DNA of 64,000 bases, from the NCBI RefSeq assembly GCF_039614725.1, contig NZ_CP154859.1, forward strand, positions 806,001-870,000, written 5' to 3'. Source of the stretch: Thauera sp. JM12B12 (GTDB lineage: Bacteria; Pseudomonadota; Gammaproteobacteria; Burkholderiales; Rhodocyclaceae). Position numbers and translations under genes: made by a program. Positions 21,687 to 29,902 of the stretch are shown piece after piece (the first letter of the stretch is position 1; every line of letters begins with the position of its first letter). Under the pieces are notes generated by a model. It did not search any database. It was not told the DNA's origin and saw only the letters and a program-made list of their open reading frames with translations.

Positions 21687-24358
21687 GCGTGGGTTTCGGG
21701 CGGGGCGATCGTCAGGGTGACGCCGCTGCCGGCCGCGAGCGGGGGCGTGCCGCCTTGCTGCACATAGGTGGCCAGTGCGCGCTGGTACACGCTCGCCGCC
21801 AGCTTGGCCTCGACCTCGGCCGCGCGCAGCGCGACCTCCTGCGCACGCATCGCCTCGGAGTAGGGCTCCGTGCTCGGTCGCGCGCCGACCACCGCGTCGA
21901 GGTAGAGCCCGCCGGAGGCGAGCAGCAGGGAGGCGGGCTCGATCGGAGTCTCACGGTCGAGCGTGGCCTCGCGCAGGTCGGCGGCGAGGCTGGCGATGCG
22001 CTGCGCGAGCGCGGCGTCGGCCTCCTGCTCGCCGGGCTCGGCGGTGACGCCGAACAGCGCGCCGCGCGGCCTGACCGTCGCGCCCAGCGTCAGCAGGCCG
22101 ACCGAGGCGTCGAGTCCGGACCCCGGGCCTGCGCCCACCAGCAGCCGGTTGCGCGCACCGCGCGTCAGCGGCAGGGGAGCCGGCTTGGCGTATTCCTTCT
22201 TCAACAGCGTCTCGAGCGCGCCGATCACGCGCTCGAGACAGACGCCGCGTGCGTCCTCGTCGAGGTCGAAGGGCAGGCGTGCGTCGCGGAACTCCCGTAC
22301 CACGGCGTGGAGGTCGCCCAGCCCGAAGCGGATCGATTCATACACCCCGCTGCCGGCGATGATCTCGACGCCGGGGATGACCTCGAAGCCGAGCTCGTCG
22401 AGGAAGATGCCGCCCTCGTGGCGGTTGTACAGGCGGTGGAACATCAGGTTGAGGGTGCGGCCCTCGTTGATGTTGCGGATCGTGGCGCTGGTCTGGTCGC
22501 GGTTCTCGACCGTGCTCTTGGTGCTGGACGTCGTGGACACCTCTTCCCGCGAATGCTGGTTCACCGCCTGCGAGGCCTTGCGGGCGACCTTGCTCACCGC
22601 CTGGCAGAAGTTCTTCAGCGAGGTGCTGCTGCCGGCGCTGGCGCTGGCCTCGGCGGTGACGCCGAAGTAGCTGCCCGACACCGAGGTGGAGAGCTTCATC
22701 TCGCTCGAGCGCTCCTGTTCGGTGCGCGTCTGGTTCTCCATCTCGCTGCTGAGGTCGTTGCCCTCGGCGCGGCTGAGGTCGAACACCGAGGTGGCCGAGC
22801 GCGTCACCGTGGTTTCCTGGGTGTAGTTGCGCGCCACGGTGACGGTGCGTTGCTCCCCCGGGGCGAGGTTGATGCTGCTCACCAGCTCGCCGACATGGCT
22901 GCCCTGCCAGCTCATGCGGTAGGACAGCCCCTCCAGCAGCGACAGCCGCGGCAGCACGGTGGCGGTGACGCCCGGCAGCGGGTGCTTGAACACGCTGTAC
23001 TTCACCAGCGCCGAGCGCCCGGTGATGGAATCCTCGAACACCGGCAGCATCACCACGCAGCGCTGGCGGAAGGCCTCGCTCGCGGCGCACTGGTCCATGA
23101 CCGTGCGCAGCGTGGTGCCGTCGGCGGTGACGAAGCCCTCCGGGGCGCGGTGGAAGAGGTACACCGCCTTGCCCGCCTGGCGCAGCGCCGTCTGCGTGTC
23201 CGCGACCGGGTCGCGCGAGGTGTCGACCTGGGCGTAGTCGGCGACGACCTCGGTGTGCGCCTGTTCGTCGACCACGGTGCGCACGGTCGTGCCGACGCGG
23301 AAGAAGAGGAATTTCTTCGCTTCGTAGAGCGTGCGCGTGTAGCGCGAGGTCCACTTCGCCTCGCGGCGGAACTGGCGGTAGATCTCGCCCGGCTTGACCG
23401 CCACCTCCTTGCCGTCGGGGAAGGTGAACTTGTCGTCCTTCAGAAACAGGTAGTAGCCCAGGTCGGCGGCCTGCGACACCAGGCGCTCGAGCCGGCGCTC
23501 GACGTCGTACTGGCGCATCTGCAGGCGCAGCGATTCTGTCTGCAGGCGCTCGACGGCGTCGATGTCCAGACTCTGCGCGATGATCTGCTCGATCGAGCGC
23601 GTGGTGGCCTTGCCCACCTCCTCGGCGACCTTGGCGGCGAAGTCGCGCTGCTGCAGAAGCTCGCGGAAGCAACGCTGGATGATCGCCGGACGCAGGTCGA
23701 CCTCGGCGTACTCGGTGAAGGCCTGCGTCGCCTCGGCCTCCGAGGCGAACACCAGCTCGGCGCCCTCCACCTGCGCCCAGCCGGCGGCGTAGCCGTCGGG
23801 GGTGGAGAAACTGTCGAAGCGCAGCACCTCGCCGGCGCGCGGCTGCAGCAGGTAGCAGCGCCCGCTGGCGTGCTGCAGGGCGACGTCCGAGGGCGGCGTC
23901 TCCTCCGCCGCCCAGGTGATCCGCGCCGCAGCGGGTTTCGCGGGCGTGCCGAGCTCGGTGCGAAAGAGCGCGCGCCCGGGTGGCGCGCCTTCGGGCGGCG
24001 ATGCGGGCGCCACGCGTACGATGCGCGGCTGCCTGCCGCCGCACAGCTCGGCCAGGCGGGCCTCGTCGGGCGGCGCGAACAGCCCCCACGCGTGCTCGAA
24101 ATATTCGCGCAGCGCCGCGATCGAGACCTCGCCGCTCGGCGCCAGGCTTTGCAGGATCTCGCCCCACGGGATGTCGACCGCGCGCTTGCGGCGGAAGGCG
24201 AGCGTTGGCGCCGCCTGTCGCGCCGGAACGGGATCCTGTACGCCGAGCACCGTGGGCAGGGACGCAGACTGCGCTGCGTCATCCACCACCGGGTAGGCAG
24301 CCTCGGCGGCATCCGCGGCCAGGGGCGAAGGGGGTGTTTCAGGACCTTGCTGTGCCAT
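21683..24358 (-). CDS. Large hypothetical protein, 891 residues, first gene of unknown operon
   Basis: No known family is recognised. There is no signal peptide or clear membrane helix. Residues 1-60 look disordered; 205-300 contain long charged helices likely to form a coiled coil; 300-480 are mixed alpha/beta. Residues about 490-640 are a striking Ser/Thr/Gln/Glu-rich stretch with repeated polar runs (for example [18 protein letters not shown]) that then re-enters a hydrophobic core ([12 protein letters not shown]). The C-terminal 170 residues are Ala-rich helices. Such composition suggests an elongated or multimeric scaffold. It is coupled by an ATGA overlap to the 450-residue protein downstream. 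Confidence 0.85.
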   Translation of the reverse strand: MAQQGPETPPSPLAADAAEAAYPVVDDAAQSASLPTVLGVQDPVPARQAAPTLAFRRKRAVDIPWGEILQSLAPSGEVSIAALREYFEHAWGLFAPPDEARLAELCGGRQPRIVRVAPASPPEGAPPGRALFRTELGTPAKPAAARITWAAEETPPSDVALQHASGRCYLLQPRAGEVLRFDSFSTPDGYAAGWAQVEGAELVFASEAEATQAFTEYAEVDLRPAIIQRCFRELLQQRDFAAKVAEEVGKATTRSIEQIIAQSLDIDAVERLQTESLRLQMRQYDVERRLERLVSQAADLGYYLFLKDDKFTFPDGKEVAVKPGEIYRQFRREAKWTSRYTRTLYEAKKFLFFRVGTTVRTVVDEQAHTEVVADYAQVDTSRDPVADTQTALRQAGKAVYLFHRAPEGFVTADGTTLRTVMDQCAASEAFRQRCVVMLPVFEDSITGRSALVKYSVFKHPLPGVTATVLPRLSLLEGLSYRMSWQGSHVGELVSSINLAPGEQRTVTVARNYTQETTVTRSATSVFDLSRAEGNDLSSEMENQTRTEQERSSEMKLSTSVSGSYFGVTAEASASAGSSTSLKNFCQAVSKVARKASQAVNQHSREEVSTTSSTKSTVENRDQTSATIRNINEGRTLNLMFHRLYNRHEGGIFLDELGFEVIPGVEIIAGSGVYESIRFGLGDLHAVVREFRDARLPFDLDEDARGVCLERVIGALETLLKKEYAKPAPLPLTRGARNRLLVGAGPGSGLDASVGLLTLGATVRPRGALFGVTAEPGEQEADAALAQRIASLAADLREATLDRETPIEPASLLLASGGLYLDAVVGARPSTEPYSEAMRAQEVALRAAEVEAKLAASVYQRALATYVQQGGTPPLAAGSGVTLTIAPPETHA

Positions 24359-24536
24359 GAGCGATCTCCATGCCTTGCCGCGTTCGATGGGGCGGACATG
24401 CCTTCACCATAGGAGTGCATGCCGCGATCGTCCACTTGGAGATGCCGATTTGCCGCCCACCCGCAGGGCAGCGTAGTCTGCGCGGCGCGGGACGATGGCG
24501 GGGCTGCACCCACCCGGCCCGCCCGGAGTGCATCTC

Positions 24537-25145
24537 ATGGAATTCGCCAAGATCTTCATCACCCTGGCCGCGCTGATCAACCCGTTCGGGGCGATCCCGG
24601 TCTTCATCGGCCTCACCCATGGCCAGTCCGCGCTCGAGCGCCGGCGCACGGCGCGCACCGCCGCGCTGGCGAGCTTCATCGTGGTCGCGATCACCGCGCT
24701 CGGCGGACAGTACCTGCTCGCCGGCTTCGGCATCACCGTGCCCTCGCTGCAGGTCGGTGGCGGTGCGCTGTTGTTCCTCGTCGCGATCTCGATGTTCAAC
24801 GCGCAGCCCACGCCGGGGCGCACCACCGCCGAGGAGACCCACGAGGCCGCCGAGCGCGCCAACATCGCGGTGGTGCCGCTCACCATCCCGCTGCTCACCG
24901 GGCCGGGCACGGTGAGCACGGTGATCATCTACGCCGACCAGGGGACGCGCGCGGTGCTGATGCTGCTCGGCGCCGGGTTGCTGATGGGCGTGGTGGTGTG
25001 GTTCGCCTTCAGCCTCGCCGGGCCGATCAGCCGGCTGGCGGGACGCACCGGGCTCAACATCATGACCCGGCTGATGGGCCTGGTGCTTGCCGCGCTGGCG
25101 GTGGAGTTCATCGCGGCGGGCATCCGCGCTTATGTGAACGCCTGA
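24537..25145 (+). CDS. MarC family (UPF0056) integral membrane protein
   Basis: The 202-residue protein has about six hydrophobic segments and the family motifs NPFGAIPVF near the N-terminus and PLTIPLLTGPGTVST in the middle. MarC proteins are inner-membrane proteins of unresolved transport function; the early link to multiple antibiotic resistance was not upheld. The ATG at 24537 is preceded by GGAG; an in-frame codon upstream would add residues not seen in the family. It is divergent from the unknown operon across 178 bp. Confidence 0.92.
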   Translation: MEFAKIFITLAALINPFGAIPVFIGLTHGQSALERRRTARTAALASFIVVAITALGGQYLLAGFGITVPSLQVGGGALLFLVAISMFNAQPTPGRTTAEETHEAAERANIAVVPLTIPLLTGPGTVSTVIIYADQGTRAVLMLLGAGLLMGVVVWFAFSLAGPISRLAGRTGLNIMTRLMGLVLAALAVEFIAAGIRAYVNA

Positions 25146-25275
25146 AGCGCGGGCGGCGAGCGCGGGGGCCGGCGCGGCGATCAGGCTACCGCGCGGCGTC
25201 GCGCCCCGCTTAAGGTCCGCTTAAGCCTCTCCCGGCAGCATCGATCCCGGTTTCACACATCGGGATCGAACAAGC

Positions 25276-25968
25276 ATGGATCTGCCGTGGCTCGACCACC
25301 CCTCCGCATACCCCTCGACGCGCGACGCCGCCCTGTCGCAGGTGCCGCGCAGCCTTCACCTCGTCCCCGCCGATGCCGCGCGCCGCGCGGCGGTGCAGGG
25401 CTTCATCCGTGACCGCTTCGCGGCGCACTACCAGGCCGACGTGCGCCACTTCATGCCCTGCCTGTTCGGTCTCGAGGCCGACGACGGCAGCCTGCACGGC
25501 GCGGTCGGCTGCCGCAGCGCGGCGGTGCAGCCGCTGTTTCTCGAGCGCTATCTCGACGAGCCGATCGAGGACCTGATCGCCGCCCGTGCCGGCACCACGG
25601 TGGCGCGCGCCGACGTGGTCGAGGTCGGCAACCTGGCCGCACGCGGCGCCGGCCTGTCGCGCCTGCTGATCGTCGCGCTCACCCGCCTGCTCGCCGCCGA
25701 GGGCGTGCGCTGGGCGGGCTTCACCGGCACGCCGGCGCTGATCAACAGCTTCCGCCGCCTCGGCATCGTGCTGCACGGCCTGGCGCCGGCTGATCCGCGC
25801 CGGCTGGGGGTGGATCCCGAGCAGTGGCGCGCAGAGTGGGGCAGCTATTACGACAACCGCCCGCAGGTGATGGTGGCCGAGGTGCCGGGCGCCGATCGCG
25901 CGCTCGCCACGGCCGGCACGTATCGCCAGTTCGGCGCGCTGGAGGCGACATATGGCTTGTGCGCCTAA
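25276..25968 (+). CDS. Thermostable hemolysin family protein (acyltransferase-like fold)
   Basis: The 230-residue protein resembles the Vibrio thermostable delta-hemolysin family. The features seen are the VRHFMPCLFGL and HGAVGCRSA strands, then EVGNLAARGAGLSRLLIVALTRLL, a region resembling the core of GNAT/AHL-synthase folds, and the GFTGTPALINSFRRLGI segment. There is no signal peptide. In this setting, with an AMP-forming ligase, an oxidase and a reductase in overlapping order, an acyl-transfer role in a biosynthetic pathway is more plausible than haemolysis; this is inference. Its 3' end overlaps the next gene by 17 nt. Confidence 0.85.
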   Translation: MDLPWLDHPSAYPSTRDAALSQVPRSLHLVPADAARRAAVQGFIRDRFAAHYQADVRHFMPCLFGLEADDGSLHGAVGCRSAAVQPLFLERYLDEPIEDLIAARAGTTVARADVVEVGNLAARGAGLSRLLIVALTRLLAAEGVRWAGFTGTPALINSFRRLGIVLHGLAPADPRRLGVDPEQWRAEWGSYYDNRPQVMVAEVPGADRALATAGTYRQFGALEATYGLCA

Positions 25969-27544
25969 GGCCCTGTGGGCGGCGCTCGCGGCCTATGGCG
26001 AGCGGACTGCGCTGCGCGATGTGGCCGGCGAATGGAGCGGGCGGCAGGTGCTGGCCGAGGTCGAGGCCCGGCGTGCGGTGCTCGATGCGCTGGGGGCGCA
26101 GCGCGTCGCGCTGGCGCTCGACAACGGCGCCGACTGGGTGGCCTGGGATCTGGCCTTGCTCGCCAGCGGGCGGGTGTGCGTGCCGGTGCCGGGCTTCTTC
26201 TCGCCGCAGCAGCAGGCCCATGTGCTCGACAGCGCCGGCATCGACACGCTGATCGGCGACCCGGCGGTGGCGGCGCGCGTCGCGGGTTTTGTGGCGGTGG
26301 CGGCTGACGCGGGCGTGATGCGTCGCGCGGCGGAAACCGCCCCGGCTGCGACCGGGGCCACGGCCAGTACGGCGGGGGCGAGCATCTTTCGCCGTACGCC
26401 GCGTTCGGTGGTGCCTGCGTTGCCTGCCGGCACCGTCAAGATCACCTACACCTCCGGCACCACTGGCCAGCCCAAGGGCGTGTGCCTGGATGCCGCCGCC
26501 CAGCTCGCGGTGGCGCGCAGCCTGGCCGCGGTCAGCACCGCCTGCGGCGTCGAACGCCACCTGTGCGTGCTGCCGCTGGCCACGCTGCTCGAGAACGTCG
26601 GCGGCGTGTATGTCGCCTTGCTGGCCGGCGCCCGCGTCGACCTGCTGCCGCAGGCCGCGCTCGGTCTCGCCGGCGCCAGCGGTTTCGATGTCGCGCGATT
26701 CATGCAGACCCTGCACGCGCGCCAGCCGCACAGCCTGATCCTGCTGCCGCAGCTGCTGCTCGCGCTGGTCGCCGCGGTGGAGCAGGGGGCCGCGCGTCCG
26801 TCCAGCCTGCGCTTCGCCGCCGTCGGCGGCGCACGCGTGGCGCCCGCGCAGCTGCGCCGCGCCGAGGCGCTCGGCATCCCGGCCTTCGAAGGCTACGGCC
26901 TGTCCGAATGCGCCTCGGTGGTGTGCGTGAACACGCCGGGCGCGTGCCGCATCGGCACGGTCGGGCCGCCGCTCGCGCATGCCGCGGTGCGCCTGGCCGC
27001 CGATGGCGAGGTCGAGGTGCGCGGCGCGCGCATGCTCGGCTACCTCGGCGAGCCGGCGCCTGCGGGCGAGTGGCTGCCGACCGGCGACCTCGGCCACTTC
27101 GAGGACGGCTTCCTGGTGCTGCACGGGCGCAAGAAGCACCAGTTCGTCACCGCCTTCGGGCGCAACGTCAATCCGGAATGGGTGGAGGCCGAGCTCGCCG
27201 AGCAGGCGCCGATCGCCCAGGCCTGGGTGCATGGCGAGGCGCTCGCCGCCAACGTCGCGGTGATCGTGCCGCGCCGCGCCGACTGCGCCGATGCCGAGAT
27301 CGACGCGGCGCTGGCGGCCGCCAACGCGACCCTGCCCGACTACGCCCGCGTGCAGCGCTGGCTGCGCGCCGACGCCCCCTTCACTCCGGCCAACGGGCTG
27401 CTCACCGCCAACGGCCGCCTGCGCCGCGCGGCGCTCGTCGAGCGCTACCTGGCGCGCATCGCCGCCTGCGCTGAGCTGGACGTCCTCGCGGATCCGGTCG
27501 ACCCCGCCCCCTTCCTTCCTCTTGAAAACGAGATCGACGCATGA
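25952..27544 (+). CDS. AMP-dependent synthetase/ligase (acyl-CoA synthetase-like)
   Basis: The 530-residue ANL-superfamily enzyme should adenylate a carboxylic acid. The P-loop YTSGTTGQPKG is at 166-176, YGLSE at 315-319, TGDL at 377-380, and the hinge region GRKKHQF near 392-398. At the C-terminal position where the catalytic lysine normally sits (the LTPxxK region), this protein reads LLTANGRLRR, with Arg489 in place of Lys. The alignment is by eye. That may alter the adenylation step. Residues 120-158 form an Ala/Thr-rich insertion. It overlaps both neighbours, indicating one operon with the hemolysin-family and oxidase genes. Confidence 0.9.
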   Translation: MACAPKALWAALAAYGERTALRDVAGEWSGRQVLAEVEARRAVLDALGAQRVALALDNGADWVAWDLALLASGRVCVPVPGFFSPQQQAHVLDSAGIDTLIGDPAVAARVAGFVAVAADAGVMRRAAETAPAATGATASTAGASIFRRTPRSVVPALPAGTVKITYTSGTTGQPKGVCLDAAAQLAVARSLAAVSTACGVERHLCVLPLATLLENVGGVYVALLAGARVDLLPQAALGLAGASGFDVARFMQTLHARQPHSLILLPQLLLALVAAVEQGAARPSSLRFAAVGGARVAPAQLRRAEALGIPAFEGYGLSECASVVCVNTPGACRIGTVGPPLAHAAVRLAADGEVEVRGARMLGYLGEPAPAGEWLPTGDLGHFEDGFLVLHGRKKHQFVTAFGRNVNPEWVEAELAEQAPIAQAWVHGEALAANVAVIVPRRADCADAEIDAALAAANATLPDYARVQRWLRADAPFTPANGLLTANGRLRRAALVERYLARIAACAELDVLADPVDPAPFLPLENEIDA

Positions 27545-28194
27545 CTTTCTTCCAGACTCTGCAGGACCGCACCGCCGCCGAACGCGACTATCTGCTCGCC
27601 GCTCCGGTGCTGCACCACGCGGTGGCGGGCACGCTGCCGCGCCACACCTACGTCGCTTTCCTCACCGAGGCCTACCACCACGTCAAGCACACCGTGCCGC
27701 TGCTGATGGCCTGCGGCGCCCGCCTGCCCGAGCGCCACGAGTGGCTGCGCAGCGCGATCGCCGAGTACATCGAGGAAGAGCTCGGCCACCAGGAGTGGAT
27801 CCTCAACGACCTCGCCGCCTGCGGCGCCGACCCCGAGGCGGTGCGCCACGGCCAGCCGGCGCTGCCGACCGAGCTGATGGTGTCCTACGTCTACGACCGC
27901 ATCGCCCGCCACAACCCGGTGAGCTTCTTCGGCATGGTCAATGTGCTCGAGGGCACCAGCATCGCGCTCGCCACCCGCGCCGCGAGCGCGATCCGCGGCA
28001 GCCTCGGCCTGCCGCCGGCGGCCTTCAGCTACCTCAACTCGCACGGCAGCCTCGACCAGGAGCACATCCGCTTCTTCGAGGGGCTGATGAACCGGCTCGA
28101 CGACGACGCCGACCGCGAGGCCGTGGTGCACACCGCGCGCGTGGTGTATCGCCTCTATGGCGACATGTTCCGCAGCCTGCCGCTGGCGCAGTGA
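27541..28194 (+). CDS. Haem-oxygenase-fold (TenA/PqqC-like) iron-containing redox enzyme
   Basis: The 217-residue all-helical protein belongs to the TenA/THI-4/PqqC fold. Candidate metal ligands typical of diiron haem-oxygenase-like oxidases are present: E43, H46/H47 and H50 in TEAYHHVKH, E78-E80 and H83 in IEEELGHQEW, E137 in VLEGTS, and D172, E174, H175 in SLDQEHIRFFE. Such enzymes perform oxidative decarboxylation or C-C/N cleavage on fatty acids or amino acids. The ATG overlaps the ligase stop by 4 nt. Thiaminase activity seems unlikely, as no thiamin genes are near. Confidence 0.88.
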   Translation: MTFFQTLQDRTAAERDYLLAAPVLHHAVAGTLPRHTYVAFLTEAYHHVKHTVPLLMACGARLPERHEWLRSAIAEYIEEELGHQEWILNDLAACGADPEAVRHGQPALPTELMVSYVYDRIARHNPVSFFGMVNVLEGTSIALATRAASAIRGSLGLPPAAFSYLNSHGSLDQEHIRFFEGLMNRLDDDADREAVVHTARVVYRLYGDMFRSLPLAQ

Positions 28195-28205
28195 GGGCGA
28201 AGGCG

Positions 28206-29012
28206 ATGGAGCTTGCGAACTGCAAGGTGCTGCTCACCGGCGCCAGCGGCGGCATCGGCCAGGCGCTGGTCGAGCAGCTGTGCGCGGCGGGTGCCGAGGT
28301 GCTGGCGGTGGCGCGTGACCCGGGCCCGCTCGCCGCGCTCATGGCGCGTTTCCCGGGCCGCGTGCGCCGTGTTGCCGCCGACCTCGCCGATGCGGCCGGG
28401 CTCGACGCGGTGGCCGCCGCCGCGCAGGCCTGGGGCGGGGTCGATTGCGTGATCCAGGCCGCGGGCGTGAATCGCTTCGGCCTGCTCGAGCAGCAGGACG
28501 ACGCCGCCCTCGCGCAGCAGCTCACGGTGAACCTGCTGGTGCCGATGCAGCTCACCCGCCGCCTGCTGCCGCTGTTGCGCCAGCCGCGGCGCGCGCTGCT
28601 GATGTTCGTCGGCTCGACCTTCGGCACCATCGGCTTTCCCGGCTTCAGCGCCTACAGCGCGAGCAAGTTCGGCCTGCGCGGCTTTGCCGAGGCGCTGCGC
28701 CGCGAGCTCGCCGACAGCGGCATCCGCGTGCTGTACCTGGCGCCGCGTGCCACGCAAACCGCGATGAACGCCGACGCCGTGGTGGCGATGAACGCCGCGC
28801 TGGGCGTGGCGATGGACGTGCCGCAGCAGGTCGCGGCGCAGATCGTGCAGGCCCTGCGCGACGAGGCGCCCGAGCGCGCGCTCGGCTGGCCGGAGAAGCT
28901 CTTCGTGCGCCTGAACCGGCTGCTGCCCCGGGTCGTCGATCGCGCGCTGCGCAAGCAGCTGCCCACGGTGAAGCGCTTCGCCGCGGCGCAGGGCGAGGGC
29001 GGCCGCGGCTGA
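28206..29012 (+). CDS. Short-chain dehydrogenase/reductase
   Basis: The 268-residue classical SDR has the nucleotide-binding TGASGGIG at 11-18, the NNAG-like position as QAAGVN at about 84-89, and the catalytic set S137, Y150, K154 (YSASK). The Arg/basic C-terminal extension after residue 235 is longer than the minimal SDR fold. The ATG at 28206 is chosen by position of the nucleotide motif. It is the last gene of the hemolysin-ligase-oxidase set, 11 nt downstream of the oxidase, and probably reduces a keto or aldehyde intermediate of that pathway. Substrate is unknown. Confidence 0.92.
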   Translation: MELANCKVLLTGASGGIGQALVEQLCAAGAEVLAVARDPGPLAALMARFPGRVRRVAADLADAAGLDAVAAAAQAWGGVDCVIQAAGVNRFGLLEQQDDAALAQQLTVNLLVPMQLTRRLLPLLRQPRRALLMFVGSTFGTIGFPGFSAYSASKFGLRGFAEALRRELADSGIRVLYLAPRATQTAMNADAVVAMNAALGVAMDVPQQVAAQIVQALRDEAPERALGWPEKLFVRLNRLLPRVVDRALRKQLPTVKRFAAAQGEGGRG

Positions 29013-29048
29013 GTTTCGCCCCCGATGCGCCGCGCGCCTGGCGCCCCG

Positions 29049-29096
29049 GGGAGCAACCGTCGGTAGGAGCAACGGTCTGCGGGAGCAACGGTCTGT
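29049..29096. repeat. Short tandem repeat of about 15-16 bp next to REP doublet
   Basis: Three imperfect tandem units share the core GGAGCAACSGTC and spacing of 15-16 bp (about 29049-29065, 29066-29080, 29081-29096). The last unit runs directly into the GTGGGAGC start of the adjacent REP arm. The core also resembles the first bases of the REP element, so these may be degenerate REP ends. Confidence 0.6.
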
Positions 29097-29162
29097 GGGA
29101 GCGGGCTTGCCCGCGAATGTCGCCAGATCAAGCACCACTTTCGCGGGCAAGCCCGCTCCCAC
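29095..29162. repeat. REP-type inverted doublet (REPIN-like), copy 2
   Basis: Arms at 29095-29117 and 29140-29162 are exact inverses and identical in sequence to the arms at 12171-12239; the 22-nt spacer differs. It lies between the SDR gene and the response regulator and may end transcription of the upstream operon. Identical arms at distant places indicate dispersal, presumably by a RAYT-type transposase elsewhere in the genome. Confidence 0.88.
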
Positions 29163-29242
29163 GCAACGCGCGCGTCGCTGCGCGCGAAGCTGGCACGCCC
29201 GCCGCGGAAGGCGTCAAATACACCCCCGAGGAGGAACCCCCG

Positions 29243-29902
29243 ATGCGCATCCTGCTGGTCGAGGACGACGAGGCGCTGGGCGAAGGCATCCGCGTCGCGC
29301 TCAAGCCCGAGCACTACACCGTGGACTGGGCGCACGACGGCGCCAGCGCGCTGCACGCGCTCACCCATGAGGACTTCGGCCTCGCGATCCTGGACCTTGG
29401 CCTGCCGCGCATGGACGGGCTCGAGGTGCTGCGCCGGCTGCGCGCCACCGCCAACCCGACACCGGTGCTGGTACTGACCGCGCGCGACGCCACCGCCGAC
29501 CGCATCGCCGGGCTCGACGCCGGCGCCGACGACTACCTGGTCAAGCCCTTCGACGTCGACGAGCTCAAGGCCCGCATCCGCGCGCTGCTGCGGCGCAGCG
29601 TCAATCGCGCCCAGCCCGCGCTGCACTACCGCGACGTCAGCCTCGATCCGGTCGCCCAGCAGGTGAGCTACCGTGGCCAGCCGGTGGCGCTGCAGAGGAA
29701 GGAGTTCCTGCTGCTGCACGAGCTGCTCGCCCAGCCCGGCCGCGTGCTCACCCGCGACCGCCTGCAGCAGGTGCTCTACGGCTGGGACGAGGAGGCCGAG
29801 AGCAACGCCCTCGAGGTGCATATCCACCACCTGCGCAAGAAGCTGTTCCCCGAGCTGATCCGCACCGTGCGCGGCGTCGGCTATCTGGTGGACAAGGCCT
29901 GA
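29243..29902 (+). CDS. OmpR-family DNA-binding response regulator
   Basis: The 219-residue regulator has a receiver domain with acidic pocket E7-D8-D9, phospho-acceptor D51, and K in DDYLVKPF, followed by an OmpR/PhoB-type winged helix ending in RTVRGVGYLVDKA. It resembles the QseB/PmrA branch. A GAGGAGGAA ribosome site precedes the ATG at 29243. Its stop overlaps the kinase start (TGATG), so the pair is coupled. The signal and regulon are unknown; the upstream hemolysin-ligase-oxidase set and the antisense CHAT gene are possible targets. Confidence 0.95.
   Translation: MRILLVEDDEALGEGIRVALKPEHYTVDWAHDGASALHALTHEDFGLAILDLGLPRMDGLEVLRRLRATANPTPVLVLTARDATADRIAGLDAGADDYLVKPFDVDELKARIRALLRRSVNRAQPALHYRDVSLDPVAQQVSYRGQPVALQRKEFLLLHELLAQPGRVLTRDRLQQVLYGWDEEAESNALEVHIHHLRKKLFPELIRTVRGVGYLVDKA

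Noticed and set aside
18819..21767. 982-residue plus-strand open frame antisense to mmsA
   Set aside because: It is opposite a certain mmsA gene and has His/Arg/Ala-rich shadow composition.
21464..24412. 982-residue plus-strand open frame antisense to the unknown operon
   Set aside because: Composition is that of a shadow frame (Arg/Ala/Gly/His-rich), and the minus-strand frames have normal protein composition, overlaps and plausible structure.
27541..28194. Haem-oxygenase-fold protein as thiaminase TenA
   Set aside because: No thiamin genes are near, the residues fit metal binding, and the neighbours suggest a small-molecule pathway.
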